Source of the DNA: Saccharomycopsis fibuligera x Saccharomycopsis cf. fibuligera
Lineage: Eukaryota > Ascomycota > Saccharomycetes > Ascoideales > Saccharomycopsidaceae
Assembly (NCBI GenBank): GCA_001936135.1
Contig: CP012819.1
Location: 930,001-994,000 of the forward strand
Reading direction: 5' to 3'
DNA: 64,000 nucleotides
The notes beneath the pieces are model-generated. The model was not told where the DNA came from, did not search any database, and worked only from the letters and a program-made list of their open reading frames with translations. Of this stretch, positions 52,401-60,608 are shown one piece after another. The translations under genes and the position numbers were made by a program. Position 1 is the first letter of the stretch. Every line of letters begins with the position of its first letter.

Positions 52401-53772
52401 TTATTCATTTTATTTAAGACACACAATGGTGGCAATTGGGAATTTTGCTAGAGTTGTATTGAGACAATTCACTATAAAGAATCGAGATTTTTTGAAGATT
52501 GGGAATGGGCCAATGGTCGAAGGGTTGGTTGAGGCTGTAAACAATACCAAAAGCACAAATAAAAAGACGGATCATAATAAAAACAACAAGAAACACCGAA
52601 ACTCTAAGTCGGAACTGCGATTGGGAATTGAAACTGGAACTTCTTCAGAGATGAAAAATTTCAATTATAAAGTCCTTCCTCTTGTAGTAAAATTATCACA
52701 TCAGATAGCGACATCGTTAAGCTCAATTTTGTTTAGAGTTTACGTGGCAGTTCATTTGTTGGCAAACCAGTTGAGACTTGCTTCGAGTGATAATGTGGCC
52801 GAGAGGGGCAGGAGCAAGGGTAATGGGTCAAATAGAATGGGGATATCAACGCTGAAATCGACATCATTAATGGCTAATACGAACACTAGAATTGCAGGCA
52901 ATCAGAATCGCGGTCGCAGTCGCAGTCTTAGTCGCAGTCGCAGCTGCACAACTGCGCCAGCACCAAAACCAAGACCAAGACCAAGGCCCAGAGAAGGAGC
53001 AAGAGCTCGCGGTCCTGTGCATGGCCGCTACCCTGGATACTTGGACGCCTACGCAGTTGAAGAAAAACTTGACGCGCTAATCAATCTCAAGTATACCCTT
53101 CTAAAAATTCTTGAGATCACTGTCAAGGGCCATTTCTTCAAAACTGTAAAATTTTACTTTCAAAGCATCAAAATAGCAAGTTCGTTGAGCGTAGTAATAA
53201 AGGAATTTCAAACATTTGCCAAATTGAATGATTCTGGGGCAGACATGAAGATGTTTAATTTCGATTTCTCAAGTGCTAGTGGAGGTGGGAATGGGAAGGA
53301 GAACAGCAAGAAACAGCGCGGCAAGGCAACGGTTACACCGAGCTCATTAGAAGGCTCTGGCTTAGAGGCACATGCGTGGATGAAAGAGGTTCCTGAAGAT
53401 ATGCCGTTTATGCATTTGACAACCAGAGAGATCATCTCATTGAGTGAAGTTCTAGTCTATAGTGCTGTCGCGGACGACGATGACGATGCGCCGGATAACG
53501 ACGGCTTCAGCAGTGCCAGCGAGGAAGGCTTGGTTTCCAGTGACGAGAACGACGACTGTGGCAGTGGCAGTGGCAGTGGTGAAGCCAGCAATATCGTAAT
53601 TGGTGACGGCGACGATGGTAAAGGCGGAAACTATCTTGAGGCGATGCTACAGACTGTTCGAACCAGCTGTCTTTACGATACAATGAACGACAACGCAACG
53701 TTCAAAGATTTCAAATTTGACTCGGCTAATGCTGCAGCAGAATGGTTGCAAGGACACTGGAGCGCGCTGTGA
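49477..53772 (+). CDS. Large Zn2Cys6 (Hap1-like) transcription factor
   Basis: 1431 residues from ATG 49477. The zinc cluster is at residues 13-40 (C-x2-C-x6-C-x6-C-x2-C-x7-C) and the run RKRNRIPLSC before it closely resembles Hap1. A coiled coil (about 110-150, ENTRLRQQVAELQSQNAQLQ) probably mediates dimerisation. A fungal-factor middle homology region follows (around 350-600). It is then interrupted by an Asn/Asp/Gly-rich disordered insertion (about 630-930) before further helical sequence and a serine/acidic tail (about 1325-1395) that may activate transcription. I cannot name an orthologue; Hap1-like haem or sterol regulators and other zinc-cluster factors are possible. Several CTG codons occur, which would encode Ser. 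Confidence 0.85.
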   Translation: MITRKRNRIPLSCSFCRSKKKKCDKKRPRCSYCLHHNNLDCQYQYTVSSNAKARKLSSRELVAVPEYLDLEQKGVGIDDGSGNENEENNDIQSIAVPPASKQVRIVPDAFHSLITEKENTRLRQQVAELQSQNAQLQAIVNLQSAVSTEMNHKADNATSDPIIDSIHRQSFPTALLNQITNKLSQHSLSTIFTTNLLYSLNIDPSESYNFFDDRTFVAVRTNCLTNFKPMHSLYIFCHDFFQENSGLLLNTYYRIMKQQLKEVELNSDYSMLTNPLAAQLNENFKTVKLLFLVKRRLNHASPMLNINVKLMTSLYRSSKGSTWNTPMVRDAGQINEQARASLVKKIEEILPRHPVEIAYLWQIFEKFVYPFLPTIDLDCFKKDIELIIVGLRLSNLDNDGKPIDPDLQVNYTINLTSFIDLALIGNFLVILRLAYLAIKINTEFVSVSTDENGNDAVIENRMINFATDNLQHIGAEYITLAFNCVSQAKSLTKSSISVVNAFAYLYFYFKHSEEYSGSIDEGERLILLSSLLSMTRSIGIYRDWLGAFIQDEGKSHPGVEYHDLDGLLYLVRKLWHATVDMDAEEFMISGNPVSSVVITRGFKVDLPSCPWDNDYVRENFKKFGANGSGNEKGNSGSNSNNSSPDGNINQRGPNNIASHTGNDNSTISNAQHLNENQKDRIKLAKLVDKNYKRKHRFTNFLSNFSKFVYENEKVKLIELCQYINELNDLILVKFGDPEVYFTNNANFGNSENDKRGDDEDDNNDDSITNETSVFHGNGKAEDNHSNNDYIDNNVSNKGVDYGDSGSNSDRVDHLGNEQNVQKIQNDQTWQNGLSGKNWRQHENSNANLAGSNFTSKTSSFINNIDNIINDDDDDDYSIAGNGNNDSDNIDNVGNIEKNNSSTSLDPNIRTDNKKTNANVRTDFTNSFKSNHNKTLHYIILDKAMQFDQYVAMQLTCVKLQSMVLLYFEMKRQQQNYSFYLRHTMVAIGNFARVVLRQFTIKNRDFLKIGNGPMVEGLVEAVNNTKSTNKKTDHNKNNKKHRNSKSELRLGIETGTSSEMKNFNYKVLPLVVKLSHQIATSLSSILFRVYVAVHLLANQLRLASSDNVAERGRSKGNGSNRMGISTLKSTSLMANTNTRIAGNQNRGRSRSLSRSRSCTTAPAPKPRPRPRPREGARARGPVHGRYPGYLDAYAVEEKLDALINLKYTLLKILEITVKGHFFKTVKFYFQSIKIASSLSVVIKEFQTFAKLNDSGADMKMFNFDFSSASGGGNGKENSKKQRGKATVTPSSLEGSGLEAHAWMKEVPEDMPFMHLTTREIISLSEVLVYSAVADDDDDAPDNDGFSSASEEGLVSSDENDDCGSGSGSGEASNIVIGDGDDGKGGNYLEAMLQTVRTSCLYDTMNDNATFKDFKFDSANAAAEWLQGHWSAL

Positions 53773-54558
53773 GTGGTCTGGGTCAAGTCAGCCTAGACCG
53801 GCTTGACCAAGCTTCGAGCAGCATGTGCTGATTTTCACCAGATCGCTGAAACGTTTTTTGCGCATCGAGCACACGTTGGTCAAACCCGAAAGGACCGACG
53901 CCGAAGTGCGAAAAGAAAAAGAAGCTGCCCAGGGAGCCAGGGAGTGCTTTGTATCTAGGATATGAAACTCACAACCAGTTTGGGTTTCTTACTTGTACCA
54001 TATATCTGCTGTACATATAAACGTGTGCGCCTGCCTTGAAGGCGCCTGCCTTGAAGGTGGCGTTCGTTCTCTGTAAATTTGATACTACTGTGAACTTGTA
54101 CTCCCTTTGTAACTTTAGTTTCCCAGGAAGCTCTAGGACATGCTCTCTGCACGGCTCACAGAGAATACCCTTGCTATGTACTGAAGCATATGTTGGGGGA
54201 ATCTTGGATAAGCACATGCTGTTGGACCCGTGGCAGTGGCTCCTCCGGTGTTAAGACACATGTGAAAATTCGACTGACTGATGGGCTTACTGATGGGTCT
54301 GCAAGTTTCCAAAATAAGTAAGAAAACGTCCTCGGTGAATGAAATTTCAACTGCGTCGCTGCGCTGCTTTAAACTTTGGAAACTCCGCGGGGGCCACCGG
54401 CTGCGCGCATGCTGAAGCATCTCGGTGCGTGGTGCTACTTTTGCATCACAGCGCTACATAACCGGTGGAAAATGAGTCATCTTTCAAAACGCTGCCATAG
54501 ACCCAAGTGCAACGGAGTGCAATAAAGACAGAATGCAAATCTGCGGCAAGAATGGCGC

Positions 54559-54607
54559 AAAAAAAAAAAAAAAAAAATAAAAAAATAAAAATAAAAATAA
54601 AAAAAAG
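54559..54607. repeat. A-rich tract with T interruptions
   Basis: A runs separated by single T residues within the MET6 upstream region. Confidence 0.9.
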
Positions 54608-54892
54608 TAAAGCAAGCGAACTAGAATCGAATAAGCAGCATTCACGGTGCAGGTGAAAATTTTTTCAAGTATGACTCTTTCTATGAGCAGGTAGTTGTGT
54701 CCATAGTTAGTTGTCTGGCCGGATGGGATGTTGTTGTCGATGCCAGGTGCCTGTACGGTCGCTGCGATAGCGGGAGACAGCTGTCTGTGACGGGTGTGTG
54801 CACCCCCCAGGGAGACACAGACACCGGCGCTGCGTCGTCGCTCCACCCTGGCAAATACCACCGCCAGCAGACAGCAGTGCACGCACACACAC

Positions 54893-54895
<3 letters not shown>

Positions 54896-54939
<44 letters not shown>
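54896..54939. repeat. (CT)n microsatellite, 22 units
   Basis: A perfect CT dinucleotide run about 460 bp upstream of MET6, preceded by a short CA run. Confidence 0.95.
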
Positions 54940-54942
<3 letters not shown>

Positions 54943-55063
54943 CCCATTGCCAGCCACTGGCCAGCACAAGCGCAGGCAGCGCGCTAGCAGCTTCAGCTGA
55001 GGCCGCTCAGCAGAGAGTAGCAACAACTCCTAACGGCTATTTTGGGCCCGGCATAGGGCCTGG

Positions 55064-55070
55064 CACGTGA
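55064..55070 (+). promoter_or_regulatory. CACGTGA Cbf1-type site upstream of MET6
   Basis: A CACGTG core with 3' A lies about 335 bp before the MET6 ATG. In yeasts Cbf1 with Met4 and Met28 controls sulphur-amino-acid genes through this sequence, so its role here is well motivated though not shown. Confidence 0.65.
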
Positions 55071-55402
55071 CTTGATGCAAAGGACGCATGTTGCTGCAGG
55101 CCCTCGTATAACGGCCGCAGCCCTCTCCAGCCAGACAGTGCGAGTGAGCAGAAAGTAAAGAGTGTACGCCCAACAGAAAAATCGACCAGAGCAAATCTTT
55201 CATATAAAGTTGTCCTCTGTTCCTCTTCTCCTCGCTCTTTCCGCTCTCTCGTTTCCCCTTTTCTTCTCTTCTTCTCTTCTTCTCTTCCTCATCACCAGAT
55301 CGCCCTACTCCTCTGTCTTTTGCTGCTGCTCCTTAGGCATTTTCCGCGCAAAAGTCCCTGATCTTCCTTTTCCCTTTTTCCTCTTTTATATTCCCACAAA
55401 CA

Positions 55403-57706
55403 ATGTCCTCCATCCAATCCTCTGTCCTTGGTTTCCCAAGAATCGGTGCTTTCCGTGAATTGAAGAAAGCTACCGAAGGCTACTGGAACGGTAAGGTTTC
55501 TGCTGAAGAACTTGTCAAGGTTGGTAAAGAAATCAGAGCCACCAACTGGAAATTGCAAAAAGATGCCGGTGTTGATATCATCCCATCTAACGATTTCTCC
55601 TTCTACGACCAAGTCTTGGACCACTCTATTCTTTTCAATGTCATCCCAGAAAGATACTCCAAGTTTGACTTGAGTCCATTGGACCTTTTGTTTGCCATGG
55701 GCAGAGGTTTGCAAAGAGACAACGTTGATGTCCCAGCCTCCGAAATGGTCAAGTGGTTCGACTCCAACTACCACTATGTCAGACCAACTTTCTCCAACAA
55801 GACCGAGTTCAAGTTGAACGGTTCTAAACCAGTCGACGAATTCTTGGAAGCTAAAGAATTGGGCATCCAAACTAGACCAGTCATTGTTGGTCCAGTTTCC
55901 CTCTTGTTCTTGGGTAAGGCCGACAAGGACTCGTTGGACTTGGAGCCAATTTCTCTTTTGGAAAAATTGTTGCCAGTTTACGTTGAATTGTTGAGCAAAT
56001 TGAAGGCCGCTGGTGCCACTGATGTTCAAATTGACGAACCTGTGTTGGTTGTCGACTTGCCAGAAAATGTTCAAAAGGCCTACAAGACCGCCTACGAATT
56101 TTTCGCCAAGAACAAGGCCAGCATTCCAGAGTTGACCTTGACCACTTACTTTGGTACTGTTGTTCCAAACTTGAAGGCCATTGCTGGTTTGCCAGTTAAG
56201 GGTTTCCACTTTGATTTCATCCGTTCTCCAGAACAATTGGACCAAGTTGTCGACGCCTTGTTGCCAGAACAAACTTTGTCTGTTGGTATCGTTGATGGTA
56301 GAAACGTTTGGAAGGCTAACTTGGGCGAAGCTGTTGCCTTCACTGAAAAGATTGTGAAAAAATTGGGCCCACAAAGAGTCATTGTCGCTACTTCTTCTTC
56401 CTTGTTGCACACTCCTGTTGACTTGGCCAATGAAAAGAAACTCGATGAAGAAATTAAAGATTTCTTCTCCTTTGCTGTACAAAAATTGCAAGAAGTTGTT
56501 GTTATTGCTAAGGCTGTTTCCGGTAAAGATGTCAGTGCTGAATTAGCCGCTAACGCTAAATCCGTTAAGGCTAGAACCGAATCTAAACACACCACTGACC
56601 CTAAGGTCCAAGACAGATTGAAGTTGATTGATGATGCTGCTGCCAAATTGGATGCCAGAAAGAATGAATTCACCACCAGATTGGAAAATCAAAAATCCTT
56701 GAACTTGCCATTGTTCCCAACCACCACCATCGGTTCTTTCCCACAAACCAGTGACATTAGAAAGAAGAGAAATGCTTTCACCAAGGGCACCATCACTGCT
56801 GAAGAATACAACAGTTTCATTGAATCTGAAATCAAGAAAGTCATCGACTTCCAAGAAGAAGTTGGTTTGGATGTTCTTGTGCATGGTGAACCAGAAAGAA
56901 ATGATATGGTTCAATACTTTGGTGAACAATTGACCGGTTTCGCCTTCACCACTAACGGTTGGGTGCAATCTTACGGTTCCAGATACGTTAGACCACCAAT
57001 TATCATTGGTGATGTTTCTAGACCAAAGGAAATGACCGTTAAAGAATCCGTTTACGCTCAATCCATCACTAAAAAGCCTGTTAAAGGTATGTTGACTGGT
57101 CCAGTTACTTGTCTCAGATGGTCTTTCCCAAGAGTTGATGTTTCCCAAAAGGAACAAGCCTTGCAATTGTCTTTGGCCCTTAGAGATGAAGTCAACGATT
57201 TGGAGAAAGCCGGTATCAGAGTTATTCAAGTCGATGAACCAGCTATTAGAGAAGGTTTGCCATTGAGACAGGGTCAAGAAAGAGCAGAATACTACAAATG
57301 GGCTGCTCAATCTTTCAGAGTTGCTACTTCTGGTGTTGAAAACAGTACTCAAATTCACTCTCACTTCTGTTACTCTGATTTCGACTCTTCTTTCATTAAG
57401 GCTCTTGATGCTGATGTTGTTTCTATTGAATTCAGTAAAAAGGAAAGCACTGCTTACATTGAAGAGTTCTCCACTTATCCAAACCATATCGGTTTAGGTT
57501 TGTTTGACATTCACTCTCCAAGAGTTCCACCAGTTGAAGAGTTTGAAAGAAGAATTGCTGATATCTTGAAGGTTTACCCAGCTGATAAATTCTGGGTTAA
57601 CCCAGATTGTGGTTTGAAGACCAGAGGTTGGGAAGAAACTACTAAGCAGTTGACTAATATGGTTACCGCTGCCAAGAAGTTCAGAGAAGAATACTCCAAG
57701 AAATAA
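55403..57706 (+). CDS. MET6: Cobalamin-independent methionine synthase
   Basis: 767 residues, single exon, the same length as S. cerevisiae Met6. SSVLGFPRIGAFRELKKA opens the N-terminal barrel. The C-terminal barrel begins near LPLFPTTTIGSFPQT and carries the zinc-binding residues in HSHFCYSDFD, a Glu region (VVSIEFSKKE) and the Cys in NPDCGLKTRGW. It transfers a methyl group from methyltetrahydrofolate to homocysteine. Codon usage is strongly biased (TTG leucine, AGA arginine, GGT glycine), as expected for an abundant enzyme. The antisense frames across it are shadows. Confidence 0.98.
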   Translation: MSSIQSSVLGFPRIGAFRELKKATEGYWNGKVSAEELVKVGKEIRATNWKLQKDAGVDIIPSNDFSFYDQVLDHSILFNVIPERYSKFDLSPLDLLFAMGRGLQRDNVDVPASEMVKWFDSNYHYVRPTFSNKTEFKLNGSKPVDEFLEAKELGIQTRPVIVGPVSLLFLGKADKDSLDLEPISLLEKLLPVYVELLSKLKAAGATDVQIDEPVLVVDLPENVQKAYKTAYEFFAKNKASIPELTLTTYFGTVVPNLKAIAGLPVKGFHFDFIRSPEQLDQVVDALLPEQTLSVGIVDGRNVWKANLGEAVAFTEKIVKKLGPQRVIVATSSSLLHTPVDLANEKKLDEEIKDFFSFAVQKLQEVVVIAKAVSGKDVSAELAANAKSVKARTESKHTTDPKVQDRLKLIDDAAAKLDARKNEFTTRLENQKSLNLPLFPTTTIGSFPQTSDIRKKRNAFTKGTITAEEYNSFIESEIKKVIDFQEEVGLDVLVHGEPERNDMVQYFGEQLTGFAFTTNGWVQSYGSRYVRPPIIIGDVSRPKEMTVKESVYAQSITKKPVKGMLTGPVTCLRWSFPRVDVSQKEQALQLSLALRDEVNDLEKAGIRVIQVDEPAIREGLPLRQGQERAEYYKWAAQSFRVATSGVENSTQIHSHFCYSDFDSSFIKALDADVVSIEFSKKESTAYIEEFSTYPNHIGLGLFDIHSPRVPPVEEFERRIADILKVYPADKFWVNPDCGLKTRGWEETTKQLTNMVTAAKKFREEYSKK

Positions 57707-58571
57707 GTTTTAATTAGTTAAATTTTTGATTGGTTTTTGCTGGTTCGTTGTATTTTTCTTTTTCTCCATGTACTTATTACAAATTTATTTTTTCTATTTA
57801 TTATATTTGCGTTGCTCATTTTGTTAAATTTATTATCTTTTCGGTTGATTAATTTCTTGTTGTAGTTCTATCACCGTGATTTTACAATCCGTGCATAGCT
57901 TTGTGTATTTGAGTATTTTCTATGTAAACATACTGAATTGCCTTTGTGCTGTCCTTGTTTTGCTGGTCCTCAATCGAGTTTTTTGATGAATCGAGTAGCC
58001 TAATGGCTAGTCTATGTCCACCAATCTTGTCTAGTATCTCTCTTTTTCCTCATTACCATTGAAAACACTCTTAGAATCTACACGAATGGGGCGCGATGCT
58101 CAGCGTACTATTAAGTGCACGGATATATATATATATATATATAATATCTATCTCAATTTTTTCTGGTTCATGTTCATAATTGAGTCCGTGTTAACATTAA
58201 GAGCTCCTGTTAATTTATGAGGTGCGAAACACTGATCGCTGACAAAATTGATGGTAACATAAACTGAGCTCTGTACAAAGTTGCGGTAACTAGAATTCAT
58301 TAGTAACTGCCCTTTTCGTATCTAATCTCATATAACATTCCCTAGAGCATTTTATTATGTTAAAAATGACCTACAGTAGTAAATGCTGTGGTTTAGTAAT
58401 TATTTGGAAATATTACCCTCCCATTATCTCACTCACGGAAGCGCAGGCAAAATTCTGCCCCACATCTTTTCAAATCCCATCATGATGATGACGACGACGA
58501 TGATGATGATACACTAGTCACTTAGCCTTGACATCTTATCAGCTTGCGCTACCTATCACATCAAAGATATC
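57707..58571. other. MET6 to multi-intron gene intergenic region
   Basis: About 860 bp with no gene. It has T-rich sequence after MET6, an AT dinucleotide run (58123-58143) and a GATGATGAC/GACGAC cluster at about 58,480-58,520. Confidence 0.5.
58123..58143. repeat. (AT)n microsatellite, about 10 units
   Basis: A pure AT run between MET6 and the next gene. Confidence 0.9.
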
Positions 58572-59562
58572 ATGTCTGACCAACCACAGCCTAGCAAGGG
58601 CAAACCGTATGTCGTATCAACTCTATCACTTTCATTCCGATATTCAACATGCCCATCTATCTCATTATCGAATCACTTACTAACATATTGTCTTTCTTGT
58701 AGAATATATGGCAAAGCCCCATATAATCCATATGATCCTTCTGAAGCTAGGCCTATCGGTGGGTATCCTAGTGAATATGCGATCCCCGGTAAGCTTACTT
58801 CCTCGGGTGCAGTGAGGCCTGCTACGGAGCTCCAACGGTACGTTAAATCATATTGCTTTCAATATTTTATCTTGTTTGTTGTTTTATCCGATTATTCGTC
58901 ATTAGCTGGGTTGGCACTACCAAATTGGCATCATATGATGAATGGATGATCGCTAGGTATGATGATTGACATTTACTAATATCACAAATAGAGTTAAAAA
59001 TGCAATGAATCAGTTACACGTTACGCCTAGACCTGCTAGTCTGCTCTACCCTGGTCAGTTCAAAGTCTTACGCAGAGTCAATGATAATGCCCGTTTTAAT
59101 AAAGGTTCACGCTATGTGGCTACGGCAGCCCTTACTGGTATAGTGATATATTCGCTTTTCTTCCATCGTTGGAACGATGGTTATGATCATCTTTTCAGCG
59201 GCTTCTATAGGTTCCAGCTCAAGTGCAAGTGGTTTTTCAAAGGTACGCTATCAAGACAAGAGTTTGAAGATTTGAAACCAAAGCAAAAAGGAATTAATTC
59301 TGCCTTGATCAACGAGAGCAGTGCTGATTTGAGCCAAAATGAAAACAAGTTTGCTTTGCAGAGACCTTCTAGAGAACATATAATTATGGCTGAAAAAATC
59401 GCTCAAGAGCGCGAAGAACGATACTTGAGAGCAGTCGACATTGCAGAAAGTAGATTACGTGAATTGAATAAGTCGACCGATGATTTAAGCCGTATACATG
59501 ACTCATCCTTTAATGATCCTCAGCAAACTGAGACACGAAAGAAATGGTTTGGCATTTTTTAA
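58572..59562 (+). CDS. Predicted single-pass membrane protein with two or three introns (unknown function)
   Basis: The simplest model has exons 58572-58606, 58703-58837 and 58992-59562, giving 246 residues. An extra 51-nt exon (58906-58956) would add 17 residues in frame, making 263. The N-terminal ~57 residues are Pro/Tyr/Gly-rich (YGKAPYNPYDPSEARPIGGYP). A middle part follows, then one membrane segment (YVATAALTGIVIYSLFF), an amphipathic FYRFQLKCKWFFKG stretch and a charged C-terminal helix (EKIAQEREERYLRAVDIAESRL). It may be a mitochondrial or ER membrane protein, but I do not recognise it. Splice signals are good for intron 1 and for the combined intron 2. Confidence 0.75.
58607..58702 (+). 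other. Intron 1 (96 bp)
   Basis: Donor GTATGT, branch TACTAAC (58678-58684), acceptor CTTGTAG; the junction codon CC|A is Pro. Confidence 0.9.
58838..58991 (+). other. Intron 2 (154 bp, or two introns flanking a 51-nt exon)
   Basis: Donor GTACGT at 58838, branch TACTAAT (58974-58980), acceptor AATAG at 58991. Inside it, an ATTAG acceptor (58905) and a GTATGA donor (58957) bound an open 51-nt segment, leaving a 68-bp and a 35-bp intron. Both forms keep frame. Confidence 0.7.
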
Positions 59563-59830
59563 CCCTGTGTATATACAATACTCTATTATTTTCATTAGCA
59601 TATATTTAAAAAATCTACACATTTTGTTTTTTGTGTTTTGTTCACCAGCTTTGATGGCTTGACCAAATCTGACATTAACTTAAAGTAAATTAAAACTGTG
59701 TGTAGGAAGCTGCTAAGTGCAAACGCAAGCACGAAATCTTTTATGGTTTTTTTCGAAGACCAAGTTCTATCACATAATATATGTGCAACCAAGGATTGCC
59801 AAATTTGTAAGTAACGAGTTTAACGGAGCG

Positions 59831-59864
59831 CAACAATCTGTCTCTCTGTTAAAGAGAGTTGTTG
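59831..59864. other. Imperfect inverted repeat able to form a hairpin
   Basis: CAACAA...CTCTCT pairs with AGAGAG-TTGTTG around a short loop; a 5-nt bulge separates the two stem halves on one side. Confidence 0.6.
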
Positions 59865-60444
59865 AAGATTGACCAAATCGTGGTAAACAATAGCGTTTGT
59901 ACAAGTATAAGAAAATTTATAGTGCATTAGCTGGCAAAGAGGGGAAAACATATAACTTTGTATATATGACGCTAATTACTATTCAAGTTGGTCATCCTTG
60001 AAAACCAAGGCTACACAAGGTTTGGGGCCTGTAGGCTATTACAAAATAGACTTTTGAGTGTCATGTTGGCGATGTTTTTTTTTTTTTTTTTTCGAATTTT
60101 ATGTGTAACAGGAAAGTGCTTCCAGGTTCCCAAAAAAGACAAATTGGTATAAGGATCTTATCAAATTTTGCTCAAAGTATTCTTCAAATTTATGTTTATT
60201 GGATAAATCCAAACTTATGTATCAAAGGCATCACTGTATGGGGCTATACGTCAGCTCGATGATACAATCTTACTGTGAATAATCTACACACACTACTCAA
60301 GATTGGTAGTAAACCATAAATACCTATATCACTTTCAATTTTTTTATACAAATATAGACAAAACGATGAAAAACGACAAACAAAAAAATAACAAAAAAAA
60401 TGGATCGAAAATTAAGCAAAATTTAATAAACTGAAAATGAATTT

Positions 60445-60460
60445 AAAAAAAAAAAAAAAA

Positions 60461-60528
<68 letters not shown>

Positions 60529-60543
60529 TAATAATAATAATAA
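60445..60543. repeat. Poly(A) followed by (ATA)n microsatellite, about 27 units
   Basis: An A run of about 18 nt passes into a long trinucleotide array with one ATG interruption near 60,525. It lies about 65 bp past the ADE5,7 stop codon. Confidence 0.95.
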
Positions 60544-60608
60544 ACTGTAGTATCTACTGACTAAATAACTACATATCTCTCAGCGAAAGTTAAAAACATT
60601 GATGATTT

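Larger units (their letters stand above)
53773..55402 (+). promoter_or_regulatory. Long MET6 upstream region
   Basis: 1.63 kb, unusually long and GC-richer than most gaps here. It contains a 15-bp tandem duplication (54026-54056), an A-rich run (54559-54607), a CT microsatellite (54896-54939), a Cbf1-type CACGTGA (55064-55070), a TATA-like CATATAAA at about 55,200 and a pyrimidine-rich leader (55217-55290). The pyrimidine tract is typical of highly expressed yeast genes. No protein gene is supported. Confidence 0.6.
59563..60608. other. Convergent region before ADE5,7, with structured element and repeats
   Basis: About 1.05 kb between stop codons. No ORF is supported. It contains a stem-forming element (59831-59864), a T run at about 60,077-60,092, and a poly(A) plus AAT-type array next to the ADE5,7 end. 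Confidence 0.5.

Noticed and set aside
53790-53825. GGTCAAG/CTTGACC inverted repeat after the zinc-cluster gene as a terminator
   Set aside because: Hairpin terminators are a bacterial feature; a 7-bp stem is unremarkable here.
54484-55026. Antisense frame with an Arg-Glu repeat
   Set aside because: The repeat is only the CT microsatellite read on the other strand; no family features.
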